From positions 3,100,001 through 3,164,000 of the forward strand of contig OZ241886.1 in the NCBI GenBank assembly GCA_965203375.1: a stretch of 64,000 bases of DNA. The letters run 5' to 3'. Position 1 is the stretch's first letter. Each line of letters opens with the position of its first letter. Under the pieces are notes generated by a model. That model ran no database searches. It was not told the DNA's origin and saw only the letters and a list, made by a program, of their open reading frames with translations. Below, piece by piece: positions 16,764-24,859 of the stretch. Source of the DNA: CATQHS01 sp965203375. Its GTDB lineage: Bacteria > Actinomycetota > Acidimicrobiia > Acidimicrobiales > Aldehydirespiratoraceae. The position numbers and the translations under genes were made by a program.

Positions 16764-16795
16764 TTGATTATCAGTAAGTAACACTATATTATAAT
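16764..16795 (+). promoter_or_regulatory. AT-rich promoter region between divergent genes
   Basis: A conspicuous AT island at 16745-16812 in an otherwise very GC-rich area. It contains TTGATT (16764-16769), TATATT (16785-16790) and TATAAT (16790-16795), giving a -35/-10 pair with either 15 or 20 bp spacing. GTAAGT (16774-16779) and ACTTAC (16803-16808) form an inverted repeat around the -10, a possible operator. It would drive the rightward pseudokinase gene and perhaps the leftward DUF512 gene. Confidence 0.5.
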
Positions 16796-16819
16796 ACAGA
16801 TGACTTACATCAGGCCCCG

Positions 16820-16926
16820 GACATGGCGTCGGTGACCATCAGCCGGTCGGAGGACACAGCCGCCCTGCGGGCGCTGCCGGACGCCGGCCAGACATGGCGT
16901 CGGTGACCATCAGCCGGTCGGAGGAC
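16820..16926. repeat. 36-bp direct repeat covering the pseudokinase start codon
   Basis: The segment starting gacatggcgtcggtgaccat occurs at 16820-16855 and again at 16891-16926, a period of 71 bp. Both copies contain the same ATG and first codons, but the first copy is followed by a different frame that ends at a TGA inside the second copy. The duplication therefore rebuilt the 5' end of the gene. Confidence 0.9.
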
Positions 16927-18300
16927 CGGCTGATCGCGGTCAAGCAGGCACCGGCCGAGCGGGCCGGCGAGATCGAGCGGGAGGCCGAGGTCCTCCGCAG
17001 GCTGAGCCATCCCGGGGTGGTCGAGATCATCGACCTGCGCCGCGGCGGCGACGGGGCCGCGGCGCTGCACACCGAGTTCGTCGGCTCCGACAACTGGGCC
17101 ACCCGGCCCCTGACCGACCCGGTTGCCAGGGCCGCCGCGGCGGCAGCGCTGGCCGCGGTGGTGGCCGACCTGCACGACATCGGGATCGCCCACCGCAATC
17201 TCGACGGCAGCCACGTCCTCCACGGCGGCGGCGACCGGCCGGTGCTGTGCAGCTTCGGCCGCAGCGGCGACGCCGGGCCCGAGCACCGGCGGGAGGATCT
17301 GGTGGCCCTGGCCGACCTGGTGTGGGACGAGGCTCTCGCCCCCGGCCCGGTGACCGGCAAGCTGGCCAACCTGGCCGCCTCCACCCGGGCCGGGCGGCTC
17401 GGAGCCCGGGAGCTGGCCCGGCGGCTGGACTGGCTGGTCGGCGGCCCGGACCCGAAGCCCAAGGGATCGCGGCCCGGTCAAGGTCTGGGCTCGGACAAGA
17501 AGCCCGAACCAGGTCCCCGGCGCCGACGGCGGAGGGCGGTCCCGGCCACGGCGGCGGGGCTGGCGGTGATGGCCACGGCGTTCACCATCGTCCTCGGCGG
17601 ATCAGCCGGCGGCCAAGACCCGGCCGGGCCAGCCGCAGCCGTCTCCGGCACCGGTGAAGACGGGGGCCGACCGCCAGGATCGGCCAGCCAGCCGCTCGGT
17701 CTGACGGGAGTATCGGCAGGTACCCTCGACAGTGGGTCAATCGAGACGGCCGTCGAGTCAGCCGATACCGCCGCGGCGAGCGGAGCCGCGACCGAAACAT
17801 CCGGCTCCACCGCGACGGGCGGAGCACCCGATCACACCGCGACGGGCGGAGCACCCGATCATACCGCGACGGGCAGGCCCACGACAGGCAGTGACGCAAC
17901 GGGCAGGGACGCAACGGGAGCGGACAATCCCGCCTACACGAGCCTGTCCGCAACCGAGCCGGGCGGCTCCGCCGAACCGGCGGCCGGGCTGATCCACGAC
18001 CGGGACGGGCGACGCTATGCCATAGGTACCGAAGGCGATCTGGTGGTGATCGGAGACTGGGACTGCGACGGCGTGGCCACCCCCGCCATCGCCCGGCCCG
18101 GCACCGGCCAGGTGGCCATGTTCGACCGCTGGCCTCCGCCGGAGGCGACCATCTCGGAATCGGACGCCTCCGCCCGCCGAGTGGTCGACGACCTGATCGG
18201 AGTAGAACTCGAACGAGGCGACGGGCCCGGTGCCTGCGACCGGCTCCGCGTCCACACCGCCACCCGGTCGCACCTGCTCGCCTCAGGCGGTGACTCGTGA
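16894..18300 (+). CDS. Membrane protein with degenerate protein-kinase domain (pseudokinase) and extracellular FG-GAP-like repeat
   Basis: A 468-residue protein. Residues 1-180 resemble a Ser/Thr kinase: IAVK for the ATP-binding Lys, an alpha-C Glu in EREAEVLRRLSHPGVV, and LHDIGIAHRN at the catalytic loop. However, HRD is HRN and DFG is SFG, so the catalytic and Mg-binding Asp residues are missing. The glycine-rich loop is also absent. A transmembrane helix at about 210-232 leads to an outer region with a low-complexity Thr/Ala/Gly stretch and one FG-GAP/VCBS-like repeat (GDWDCDGVATPAIAR). It may be a signal receptor or scaffold. The LysM gene follows. Confidence 0.75.
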   Translation: MASVTISRSEDRLIAVKQAPAERAGEIEREAEVLRRLSHPGVVEIIDLRRGGDGAAALHTEFVGSDNWATRPLTDPVARAAAAAALAAVVADLHDIGIAHRNLDGSHVLHGGGDRPVLCSFGRSGDAGPEHRREDLVALADLVWDEALAPGPVTGKLANLAASTRAGRLGARELARRLDWLVGGPDPKPKGSRPGQGLGSDKKPEPGPRRRRRRAVPATAAGLAVMATAFTIVLGGSAGGQDPAGPAAAVSGTGEDGGRPPGSASQPLGLTGVSAGTLDSGSIETAVESADTAAASGAATETSGSTATGGAPDHTATGGAPDHTATGRPTTGSDATGRDATGADNPAYTSLSATEPGGSAEPAAGLIHDRDGRRYAIGTEGDLVVIGDWDCDGVATPAIARPGTGQVAMFDRWPPPEATISESDASARRVVDDLIGVELERGDGPGACDRLRVHTATRSHLLASGGDS

Positions 18301-18378
18301 ACGGCCCCGCGGCGGCACCAGCCGTGCCGGATGCCCTCATGCCGCACCCGCTCACCTCGGGCGGTGACTCGTGAACGC
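18268..18378. repeat. Tandem duplicate of the pseudokinase gene end
   Basis: The 3' end of the pseudokinase gene (18268-18302, ending gcggtgactcgtgaacg) recurs slightly changed at 18345-18379, a 77-bp period. The second copy supplies the GTG start (18371) of the LysM gene. Confidence 0.85.
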
Positions 18379-19450
18379 CCGGCGAGCGGTCGGCGCGGTG
18401 GCGCTGGCTGTGATCATGGGCGGCGCGCTCATGGCGGCCGGAGCGGCCCTGCCCCTTCCGCCGGTCGGCAGCCCGGACCGGCTCAGGTCGTGGTGGGCCG
18501 ACCGGGGCCCCGCGGTCGCCGCTTTCTCGGTTGTGCGCCTGGCCGGGCTGATCGGCGCGGGCTACCTGGCCCTGGTCGGCTCGGTGGCCCTGCTGAGCGC
18601 CCTGACCCGCTGGCGGTGGACTCTGAGCCTGAGCAGGCTGGCAGCCCGGCCCGGCCTGATGAGGTTCCTAGTCGGCGGCAGCCTGGTGGCAGCTCTGTCG
18701 ACCCCGTCAGAGGCGGCGGCGCGCCCGGGCCCGCTGCTAACTGTCACCGACACCGGCCCAGCCATCGCGTCAGTAGGCCCCGACACGGCTGACGCGGCCC
18801 TCACGGGCGGCGCACTCACCGTCGCCGACCTAGGCCCAGGAGCAACGCGATCCCGGCCAGCCGCAGCAGCAGCGGGCACCGACACGGCGGGCTCAGCCCT
18901 TACCGTCGCTAACCTCGGTCCGGGAGCGATGCGGCCCCGACCTGCCAGCGCAGCGGCGGAGCCCGACACAGGCGGCGCGGGCCTCACCGTCGCCGACCTA
19001 GGCCCAGGAGCAACGCGATCCCGGACTGGCGCCGCAGCCGTGGCAGGGCCCGACACGGCCGGCGCGGCCCTTACCGTCGCCGACCTGGGCCCTAGCCGGA
19101 CCCGGGCGCAGCCGGCCAGCGAGGGCCCGTTCACTTTCCCGAGCGCGGAGGTGCGAACCGCCATGACCGGTGTCGCCGATTCGGGCGCAGAAGTGACGGC
19201 TGCTGACAACCGACCCTCGGAGTTGCGAACTGCCGAAGCCGCCGAAGACTCGGATGCGGAGACTTGGATCGTTGAGGCTGGCGATCATCTGTGGGCCATC
19301 GCGGCCGAGACGGTGGCCGACCGCACCGGCCACACCGACGACGAATCGGTGGGCGCCTATTGGCAGCGGCTGATCGATGCCAACCGCCACATCGTGGGCG
19401 ACGACCCCGACCTCATTCACCCCGGCCAGATCATCGAACTACCCGAGTAG
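18371..19450 (+). CDS. Membrane protein with C-terminal LysM domain
   Basis: A 359-residue protein with two hydrophobic N-terminal helices (about residues 8-28 and 48-78). A long Ala/Thr/Gly-rich region carries four diverged copies of an ~30-residue repeat built around LTVADLGPGATRSR. The C-terminal LysM-type peptidoglycan-binding domain (residues about 300-358) has WIVEAGDHLWAIAAET and PDLIHPGQIIELP. It probably faces the cell wall. It starts inside a duplicated segment of the preceding gene and is likely cotranscribed with the pseudokinase. Actinobacteria often pair LysM proteins of this type with transmembrane regulators, but the role here is unknown. Confidence 0.75.
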   Translation: MNARRAVGAVALAVIMGGALMAAGAALPLPPVGSPDRLRSWWADRGPAVAAFSVVRLAGLIGAGYLALVGSVALLSALTRWRWTLSLSRLAARPGLMRFLVGGSLVAALSTPSEAAARPGPLLTVTDTGPAIASVGPDTADAALTGGALTVADLGPGATRSRPAAAAAGTDTAGSALTVANLGPGAMRPRPASAAAEPDTGGAGLTVADLGPGATRSRTGAAAVAGPDTAGAALTVADLGPSRTRAQPASEGPFTFPSAEVRTAMTGVADSGAEVTAADNRPSELRTAEAAEDSDAETWIVEAGDHLWAIAAETVADRTGHTDDESVGAYWQRLIDANRHIVGDDPDLIHPGQIIELPE

Positions 19451-19474
19451 CGGAGCCGACCGACCGAACCCGGC

Positions 19475-20170
19475 TCAGGCGGGGAGGCAGTTGGCTCGGC
19501 GGGCGGCTAGCAGGGCTCCGGCGGCGATGGCCGCCGTCTCCGACCGCATCACATGCGGCCCCAAACCCACGTGGGGCGGTCCCGCCGACAGTTCCCGGTC
19601 GGTCCAGCCGCCTTCGGGGCCGATCAGAACCGCGTTCTCGCCTGCCGCCAGGGGTCGGCCGCCGGGCACGGCCATGACCGCGCCGGCTAGGTCGAGCCCG
19701 TCGAAGTCCGCCACCTCGTCTATAACTGGCAGCCACAGCCGGCGGCACTGCATCACCGACGCTCGGGCCACCCGCCGCCAGCGCTGAACGGCCCGGGCGG
19801 CCTGGGCCTCGTCCCACCGCACCACCGACCGGTCGGCTCGGAAGGCGAATATCCGGTCGATGCCCAGCTCGGTAAGTTTCTGCACCACCAGATCGGGTCT
19901 GGCCCCCTTGACCAGGGCGAACCCGACGGACAGGGCGGGCTCGGGGGCGGGAGTGCTGGCCACCGGGCCGGTCGGCTCCAGCCGGGGCCCGAACCGGCAG
20001 GGCCGCCACCGACCGGCCCCGTCTCCCACCGTGAGGGCGTCGCCGGGGGCCAGCCGCAGGACCCGCTCCAAGTGGTGGCGGTCGGCCCGGCTCAGCTCGG
20101 GGTCGTCCACGTCGGCCACCAGCGCGTGGGGGCCGCCCCGGCCGTCAGGAGCCAGCGGCATCCGGGTCAC
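19475..20170 (-). CDS. rsmE: 16S rRNA (uracil1498-N3)-methyltransferase
   Basis: A 231-residue SPOUT-class methyltransferase that methylates U1498 of 16S rRNA. The N-terminal PUA-like part has HHLERVLRLAPGDALTVGDGAG. The knotted domain has QKLTELGIDRIFAF and the SAM-binding end IGPEGGWTDRE plus LGPHVMRSETAAIAA. Start is GTG 20170 or ATG 20161. It lies downstream of dnaJ on the same strand, a conserved order in Gram-positive genomes, although a repeat-filled 215-bp gap now separates them. Confidence 0.95.
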   Translation of the reverse strand: MTRMPLAPDGRGGPHALVADVDDPELSRADRHHLERVLRLAPGDALTVGDGAGRWRPCRFGPRLEPTGPVASTPAPEPALSVGFALVKGARPDLVVQKLTELGIDRIFAFRADRSVVRWDEAQAARAVQRWRRVARASVMQCRRLWLPVIDEVADFDGLDLAGAVMAVPGGRPLAAGENAVLIGPEGGWTDRELSAGPPHVGLGPHVMRSETAAIAAGALLAARRANCLPA

Positions 20171-20385
20171 GGGCCCGAGCCCAGTCCTGGCACCAGCCGG
20201 GTCGCGAGCCGCCCGAACCCAGTCCCAGTCGGGTCACGGACACCGCCAGTATCAGCGCTGACAGAATCACGGGCCGCCCGAGCCGCCTAAGGCCGGCACC
20301 AGCTCCGGGCGGTCACCGGAAGGCGGAGCGCAGATCGTCGAACCCCTGCCGGGTCCGCCTCGGCAGGGCACCAGACCCGGGCGGG
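20171..20385. repeat. Spacer built from duplicated gene ends (rsmE-dnaJ)
   Basis: The dnaJ 3' end (20367-20403, containing the stop codon and ggtcaccggaaggcggagcg) is repeated at 20295-20330, period about 72 bp. The 5' half of the spacer repeats gggtcacggg-like words also found at the rsmE start. No gene is visible. Confidence 0.8.
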
Positions 20386-21498
20386 TCACCGGAAGGCGGA
20401 GCGGATGCGGCTCAGCAGGCCGTCGTCGGGATCGGCCACCGGCTCGCCCCGCAGCTCGGCCAGCCTGCGGACCAGCTCCTCCTGCTCGGCGGTGAGGTCG
20501 TCGGGGACGTCCACCACCAGCCGGATGACCAGATCGCCCCGGCCCCGGCCCCGGATCTGGGGCACCCCCCGGCCCCGCAGCCGGAACTCCGAGCCCGTCT
20601 CGGCGCCCCGGGGGATGGTCAGCTCCTCGGCCCCGTCCAGGGTCTCGTACTCCAGCTTGGCCCCCAGCGCGGCCTGGGTGAACGGGACGTGCAGCTCATG
20701 CACAAGCTGGCGGCCGTCCCGGCGGAACACGGGGTGGGGCCGCACCCGGGTGTGGACGTAGAGGTCGCCGTTGGGCCCGCCCCGGGGCCCGGCCGCCCCC
20801 CGGCCGGTGAGGCGCAGGGTGGCCCCGTCGTCCACCCCGGCCGGAACCTCCACCTTGTAGGTGCGCGACTCGACGGTCCGGCCCTGCGATCGGCACTCCC
20901 CGCAGGGGCTCTCGATCACCTGGCCCGACCCGGCGCACCGGCCGCAGGCCGAGGCGGTCACCATCTGGCCCAGCAGGGACTGGCGCACCCGGCGGACCTG
21001 GCCCGACCCGGCGCACTCGGGGCACCGGACCGGGTCGGTGCCCGCCTCGGCCCCGGTCCCGTCGCAGGCCTCGCAGCGCACCGCGGTGCGCACCGTCACC
21101 TCCCGCTCGGCCCCGAAGACCACGTCGCTCAGCTCCAGGTCGACGTGGGCCTCCAGGTCCTCGCCCCGGGGCGGGCCGGACGGGCCGCTCTCGCCCCGCC
21201 CGAACGGCGAGCCCTGGCCGAAGAAGGCCTCGAAGATGTCGCCCAGCCCCCCGCCGAAGGGGTCGGCCATCCGGGCCGCGTTGGGGTCGTCGGTGCCGAA
21301 CCGGTCGTACAGGGACCGGCGCTCGGAGTCCGACAGCACCTCGTAGGCGGCGGCGACCTCCTTGAAGCGGGCCTCGGCCGCGCCGTCGCCGGGGTTGGCG
21401 TCGGGGTGGTAGCGGCGGGCCAGCTTGCGGTAGGCCCGCTTGATCTCCTCGTCGGTGGCATCGGCGGACACCCCGAGCGTCTCGTAATGGTCGGCCAC
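20386..21498 (-). CDS. dnaJ: Chaperone DnaJ
   Basis: A 370-residue type I DnaJ (Hsp40) that stimulates DnaK ATPase. The J domain (residues 1-70) has RRYHPD. A Gly/Phe-rich segment (74-105) follows, then the zinc-binding region with CEACDGTG, CPECAGSG, CGRCAGSG and a degenerate fourth CGECRSQG, then the substrate-binding C-terminal domains. GTG 21498 lies 1 bp after the hrcA stop (21500), so expression is coupled to the repressor gene. The hrcA-dnaJ pairing is typical of heat-shock operons; dnaK and grpE are not nearby. Confidence 0.95.
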   Translation of the reverse strand: MADHYETLGVSADATDEEIKRAYRKLARRYHPDANPGDGAAEARFKEVAAAYEVLSDSERRSLYDRFGTDDPNAARMADPFGGGLGDIFEAFFGQGSPFGRGESGPSGPPRGEDLEAHVDLELSDVVFGAEREVTVRTAVRCEACDGTGAEAGTDPVRCPECAGSGQVRRVRQSLLGQMVTASACGRCAGSGQVIESPCGECRSQGRTVESRTYKVEVPAGVDDGATLRLTGRGAAGPRGGPNGDLYVHTRVRPHPVFRRDGRQLVHELHVPFTQAALGAKLEYETLDGAEELTIPRGAETGSEFRLRGRGVPQIRGRGRGDLVIRLVVDVPDDLTAEQEELVRRLAELRGEPVADPDDGLLSRIRSAFR

Positions 21499-21499
21499 G

Positions 21500-22489
21500 T
21501 CAGTCCTCGCTGAGCGCCGCCCCCAGGCGCTGGCTCACCACCGCCACCACCGACAGGGCCTGGTGGTAGTCCATCCGGGTGGGGCCGAGCACGCCGATCG
21601 TGCCGGCGTCCTGGCCCCTCACCTCGTAGGGGGCCAGCACCAGCGAACACTCGGACAGGGGCATCAGGCCGGTCTCCTCCCCTATGGCCACCCGCTGGCC
21701 CCGGTCGAGCACCTCCCGGATGAGCGAGATCACCGCGAGCTGCTGCTCGAGCAGGTCGAGGGCGGCCCGGACCGGCTCCACCGCGTCGAAGGCGGCGGCC
21801 AGCTTCGACGCCCCCCCGACGAACATCTCGTGGCCGGGGCCGGATGACCGCAGCGCCTCGACGGCGGCGGCGGCCAGCGGGTCGGAGGGGTCGGGCCCGA
21901 GGTCTTCGAGTTCGCCGTGGGACCGGCCGACCACCGCCCGGCCCAGCCGGTCGCAGGCGCCAGCCACCGCCTCGGGGGTCAGCCGGTCCTCCACCTCCAG
22001 GGCGTGCTTCTCGATCACCCCGTTGGACAGCACCGCCACCAGCAGCAGCACGTGGCTGGACAGGTCGACGAGCTGCACCGAGCGCACGGTGGCCGACTCC
22101 GAGCTGGGGCCGACCACGACGCCGGTCCAATGGGTGAGGGCCGACAGCAGATCGGTGGTGTGGCTCAGCATCGACTCGACCTCGCCGTGGGCGGAGGCGA
22201 AGAAGTCACGGACCTGGCGGCGGTCGGCCGCGGCCAGAGCCGGGGTGCGCCGGCGGACCCGGTCGACGAAGAAGCGGTAGCCCTTGTCGGTCGGCACCCG
22301 GCCGGCGCTGGTGTGGGGCTGGGTCAGGTAGCCCTGCTTCTCGAGGGCGGCCATCTCGTTGCGGACGGTGGCCGAGGAGATGTCCACGCCCGGCCCGTCG
22401 GCGACGCGGCCCGAGCCCACCGGAACGGCGGTGGCTATGTACTCCTGCACGACGGCCTGGAGGATGGCGGCCTTGCGGTCGTCGAGCAT
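21500..22489 (-). CDS. hrcA: Heat-inducible transcription repressor HrcA
   Basis: A 329-residue HrcA, the repressor that binds CIRCE elements before groE/dnaK-type operons. The N-terminal winged helix (DDRKAAILQAVVQEYI...SSATVRNEMAALEKQGYL) and the conserved QPHTSAGRVPTDKGYRFFVD are present, followed by the GAF-like core. ATG 22489 is the conserved start. No CIRCE inverted repeat (TTAGCACTC-N9-GAGTGCTAA) is visible upstream within the window, so autoregulation by that element is not supported here. Confidence 0.95.
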   Translation of the reverse strand: MLDDRKAAILQAVVQEYIATAVPVGSGRVADGPGVDISSATVRNEMAALEKQGYLTQPHTSAGRVPTDKGYRFFVDRVRRRTPALAAADRRQVRDFFASAHGEVESMLSHTTDLLSALTHWTGVVVGPSSESATVRSVQLVDLSSHVLLLVAVLSNGVIEKHALEVEDRLTPEAVAGACDRLGRAVVGRSHGELEDLGPDPSDPLAAAAVEALRSSGPGHEMFVGGASKLAAAFDAVEPVRAALDLLEQQLAVISLIREVLDRGQRVAIGEETGLMPLSECSLVLAPYEVRGQDAGTIGVLGPTRMDYHQALSVVAVVSQRLGAALSED

Positions 22490-22504
22490 CCCGCGATGAT
22501 AACG

Positions 22505-22632
22505 CTGGCCGGTTCGGGCCATAGGCCGGGGCCGGTCCAGGACCAGGGGCGCTCGATACCGGGGGCCGGTGCAGGGCCGGGGCCGCCCGAGACCGGGGGC
22601 CGGTCCAGGCCGAAAGCGCCCGAGGCCGGGGG
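22505..22632. repeat. Decayed tandem repeats downstream of lepA
   Basis: The spacer holds about four diverged copies of a unit of roughly 30-45 bp built on ccgggggccggtccagg, matching the lepA 3' end at 22633-22655 (gggggtcagtccagggtcag). No gene or promoter motif stands out. Confidence 0.7.
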
Positions 22633-24414
22633 TCAGTCCAGGGTCAGGGCCGAGACGAACGCCTCCTGGGGGATGTCCACCCGGCCGATGCTCTTCATGC
22701 GCTTCTTGCCCGCCTTCTGCTTCTCCAGCAGCTTGCGCTTGCGGGTCACGTCGCCGCCGTAGAGCTTGGCGGTCACGTCCTTGCGGTAGGCCTTGACCGT
22801 CTCCCGGGCGATGATCCGCCCCCCGATGGCGGCCTGGATGGGCACCTCGAACTGCTGGCGGGGGATCAGCTCGGCCAGCTTGGCGGTCATGGCCCGCCCG
22901 TAGCCGTAGGCCTTGTCGCGGTGGACGATCATCGAGAAGGCGTCCACCGGCTCGCCCTGCAGCAGCAGGTCCACCTTCACCAGGTCGGCGGGGGCGTAGC
23001 CGTCGGGCTCGTAGTCGAGGCTGGCGTATCCCTGGGTCCGGCTCTTGAGCTGGTCGAAGAAGTCCACCACCACCTCGGCCAGCGGCAGCCGGTAGCTGAG
23101 CTCCACCCGCTCGGGCGACAGGTACCGCATCTGGCCGAAGTCGCCGCGGCGGCTCTGGCACAGCTCCATGACCACCCCGGTGTGGTGGCTGGGGGCGATG
23201 ACGATGGCCGCCAGGCAGGGCTCGGCCACCGACTCGATCTCGGCCGCGGGGGGCATCTCGGAGGGGTTGGACACCACCTCGACGGCGCCGCCGGTGACGG
23301 TGACCCGGTACTCCACCGAGGGGGCGGTGGAGATGAGGGACAGGTCGAACTCCCGCTCGAGGCGCTCGCGGACGATCTCCATGTGCAGCAGGCCCAAGAA
23401 GCCGCAGCGGAACCCGAAGCCGAGCGCGCCCGACGACTCGGGCTCGTAGGTGAAGCCGGAGTCGTTGAGCCGGAGCTTCTCCAGCGCCTCCCGGAGCTGG
23501 GTCAGCTCGTCGCCGTCGATCGGGTAGAGCCCGGAGAAGACCATGGGCTTGGGCTCCCGGTAGCCGGCCAGCGGCCCGGGCGCGGGGCGGCGGTGCTCGG
23601 TGACGGTCTCGCCCGAGCGGGCCTGGCCCACGTCTTTGATCCCGGCGATGAGGTAGCCGACCTCGCCCGGCCCGAGGGCGCCCGCCGGTTCGGGGTCGGG
23701 GGTGCGCACCCCGATCTCGTCGGCGTCGTGGGCCGTTCCGGCCTGCATGAACCGCAGCCGGGCCCCGGCGGCCAGCACCCCGTTCACCACCCGCACCGAC
23801 GACACCACCCCCCGGTACTGGTCGAAGTGGGAGTCGAAGATCAGCCCCTGCAGCGGGGCGTCGGCCGAGCCGGACGGGGGCGGGGTGCGCTCGATGACGG
23901 CGTCGAGCAGCTCGGCCACGCCGGCGCCGGTCTTGGCCGAGATCCGCAGGACGGAGTCGGCGGGCAGGCCCAGCACCTGCTCGATCTCGGCCGCGTACCG
24001 GTCGGGGTCGGCGGCGGGCAGGTCGATCTTGTTGAGAGCGGCCACGATCTCCAGGTCGTTCTCGAGGGCCATGTAGCAGTTGGCCAGGGTCTGGGCCTCG
24101 ATGCCCTGGGCCGCGTCCACCACCAGGATCACCGACTCGCAGGCGGCCAGGGAGCGGCTCACCTCGTAGCTGAAGTCGACGTGGCCGGGGGTGTCGATGA
24201 GGTTGACCACGTGGTCCCGCCAGCGCAGCCGCACCGACTGGAGCTTGATGGTGATGCCCCGCTCCCGCTCCAGCTCCATGGAGTCGAGGAACTGCTCGCG
24301 CATCTGGCGGGCCTCGACCGCGCCGGTGAGCTCCAGCATCCGGTCGGCCAGGGTGGACTTGCCGTGGTCGATGTGAGCGATGATCGACGTGTTGCGGATG
24401 CGGTCGGGATCCAT
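22633..24414 (-). CDS. lepA: Elongation factor 4 (LepA)
   Basis: A 593-residue translational GTPase that acts on stalled or mispositioned ribosomes. The G domain has AHIDHGKST, RGITIK, DTPGHVDF and NKIDLP. Domains II, III and V follow and the LepA-specific C-terminal domain ends with KLYGGDVTRKRKLLEKQK and GRVDIPQEAF. Length is as expected. It is divergent from rpsT and upstream of hrcA, as in many Gram-positive genomes. ATG 24414 has GGTGAG 4 nt upstream. Confidence 0.97.
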   Translation of the reverse strand: MDPDRIRNTSIIAHIDHGKSTLADRMLELTGAVEARQMREQFLDSMELERERGITIKLQSVRLRWRDHVVNLIDTPGHVDFSYEVSRSLAACESVILVVDAAQGIEAQTLANCYMALENDLEIVAALNKIDLPAADPDRYAAEIEQVLGLPADSVLRISAKTGAGVAELLDAVIERTPPPSGSADAPLQGLIFDSHFDQYRGVVSSVRVVNGVLAAGARLRFMQAGTAHDADEIGVRTPDPEPAGALGPGEVGYLIAGIKDVGQARSGETVTEHRRPAPGPLAGYREPKPMVFSGLYPIDGDELTQLREALEKLRLNDSGFTYEPESSGALGFGFRCGFLGLLHMEIVRERLEREFDLSLISTAPSVEYRVTVTGGAVEVVSNPSEMPPAAEIESVAEPCLAAIVIAPSHHTGVVMELCQSRRGDFGQMRYLSPERVELSYRLPLAEVVVDFFDQLKSRTQGYASLDYEPDGYAPADLVKVDLLLQGEPVDAFSMIVHRDKAYGYGRAMTAKLAELIPRQQFEVPIQAAIGGRIIARETVKAYRKDVTAKLYGGDVTRKRKLLEKQKAGKKRMKSIGRVDIPQEAFVSALTLD

Positions 24415-24576
24415 GGGCTCACCGCGGAGAGGGGGCGATCCTTCGGGCCCAGGCCCGCCGGACCGAGCTCGACAGGATCAAGACCGCCCCAGGCTACCGA
24501 CCGGCGCGGGAACCCCCGAGACTCCCGGTAGCCTCGGGCCGCAACCGTTCGCCCGTCGTCATCGCAGGTGGAGCCC

Positions 24577-24831
24577 GTGGCCAACATCAAGTCCCAGATG
24601 AAGCGCAACCGCCAGAACGAGAAGCGCCGCCTGCGCAACAAGATGGCCCGCTCGGAGATCAACACCCGCACCAAGTCGGCCCTGGCCGCCGACCCCGACG
24701 AGGCCGACGAGAAGCTCCGGGCCGCCGTCGCCTGCATCGACAAGGCGGCCCAGAAGGGCGTGCTCCACAAGAACACCGCCGCCCGCCGCAAGAGCCGCCT
24801 GATGCGCCGGGTCGCCGCCCAGCAGTCGTAA
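24577..24831 (+). CDS. rpsT: 30S ribosomal protein S20
   Basis: An 84-residue basic protein that binds 16S rRNA. The start VANIKSQMKRNRQNEKRR and the C-terminal KGVLHKNTAARRKSRL are diagnostic for S20. GTG 24577 corresponds to the family MANIK start; a GTG at 24568 would add three residues. It lies divergently from lepA and convergent with holA, the conserved arrangement. Confidence 0.96.
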   Translation: MANIKSQMKRNRQNEKRRLRNKMARSEINTRTKSALAADPDEADEKLRAAVACIDKAAQKGVLHKNTAARRKSRLMRRVAAQQS

Positions 24832-24859
24832 GCCCGCCGGGGGCGGCCGCCGCCGGGCC

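Noticed and set aside
22490..22632. CIRCE element upstream of hrcA
   Set aside because: No TTAGCACTC-N9-GAGTGCTAA-like inverted repeat could be seen; the spacer is only decayed repeats of the lepA end.
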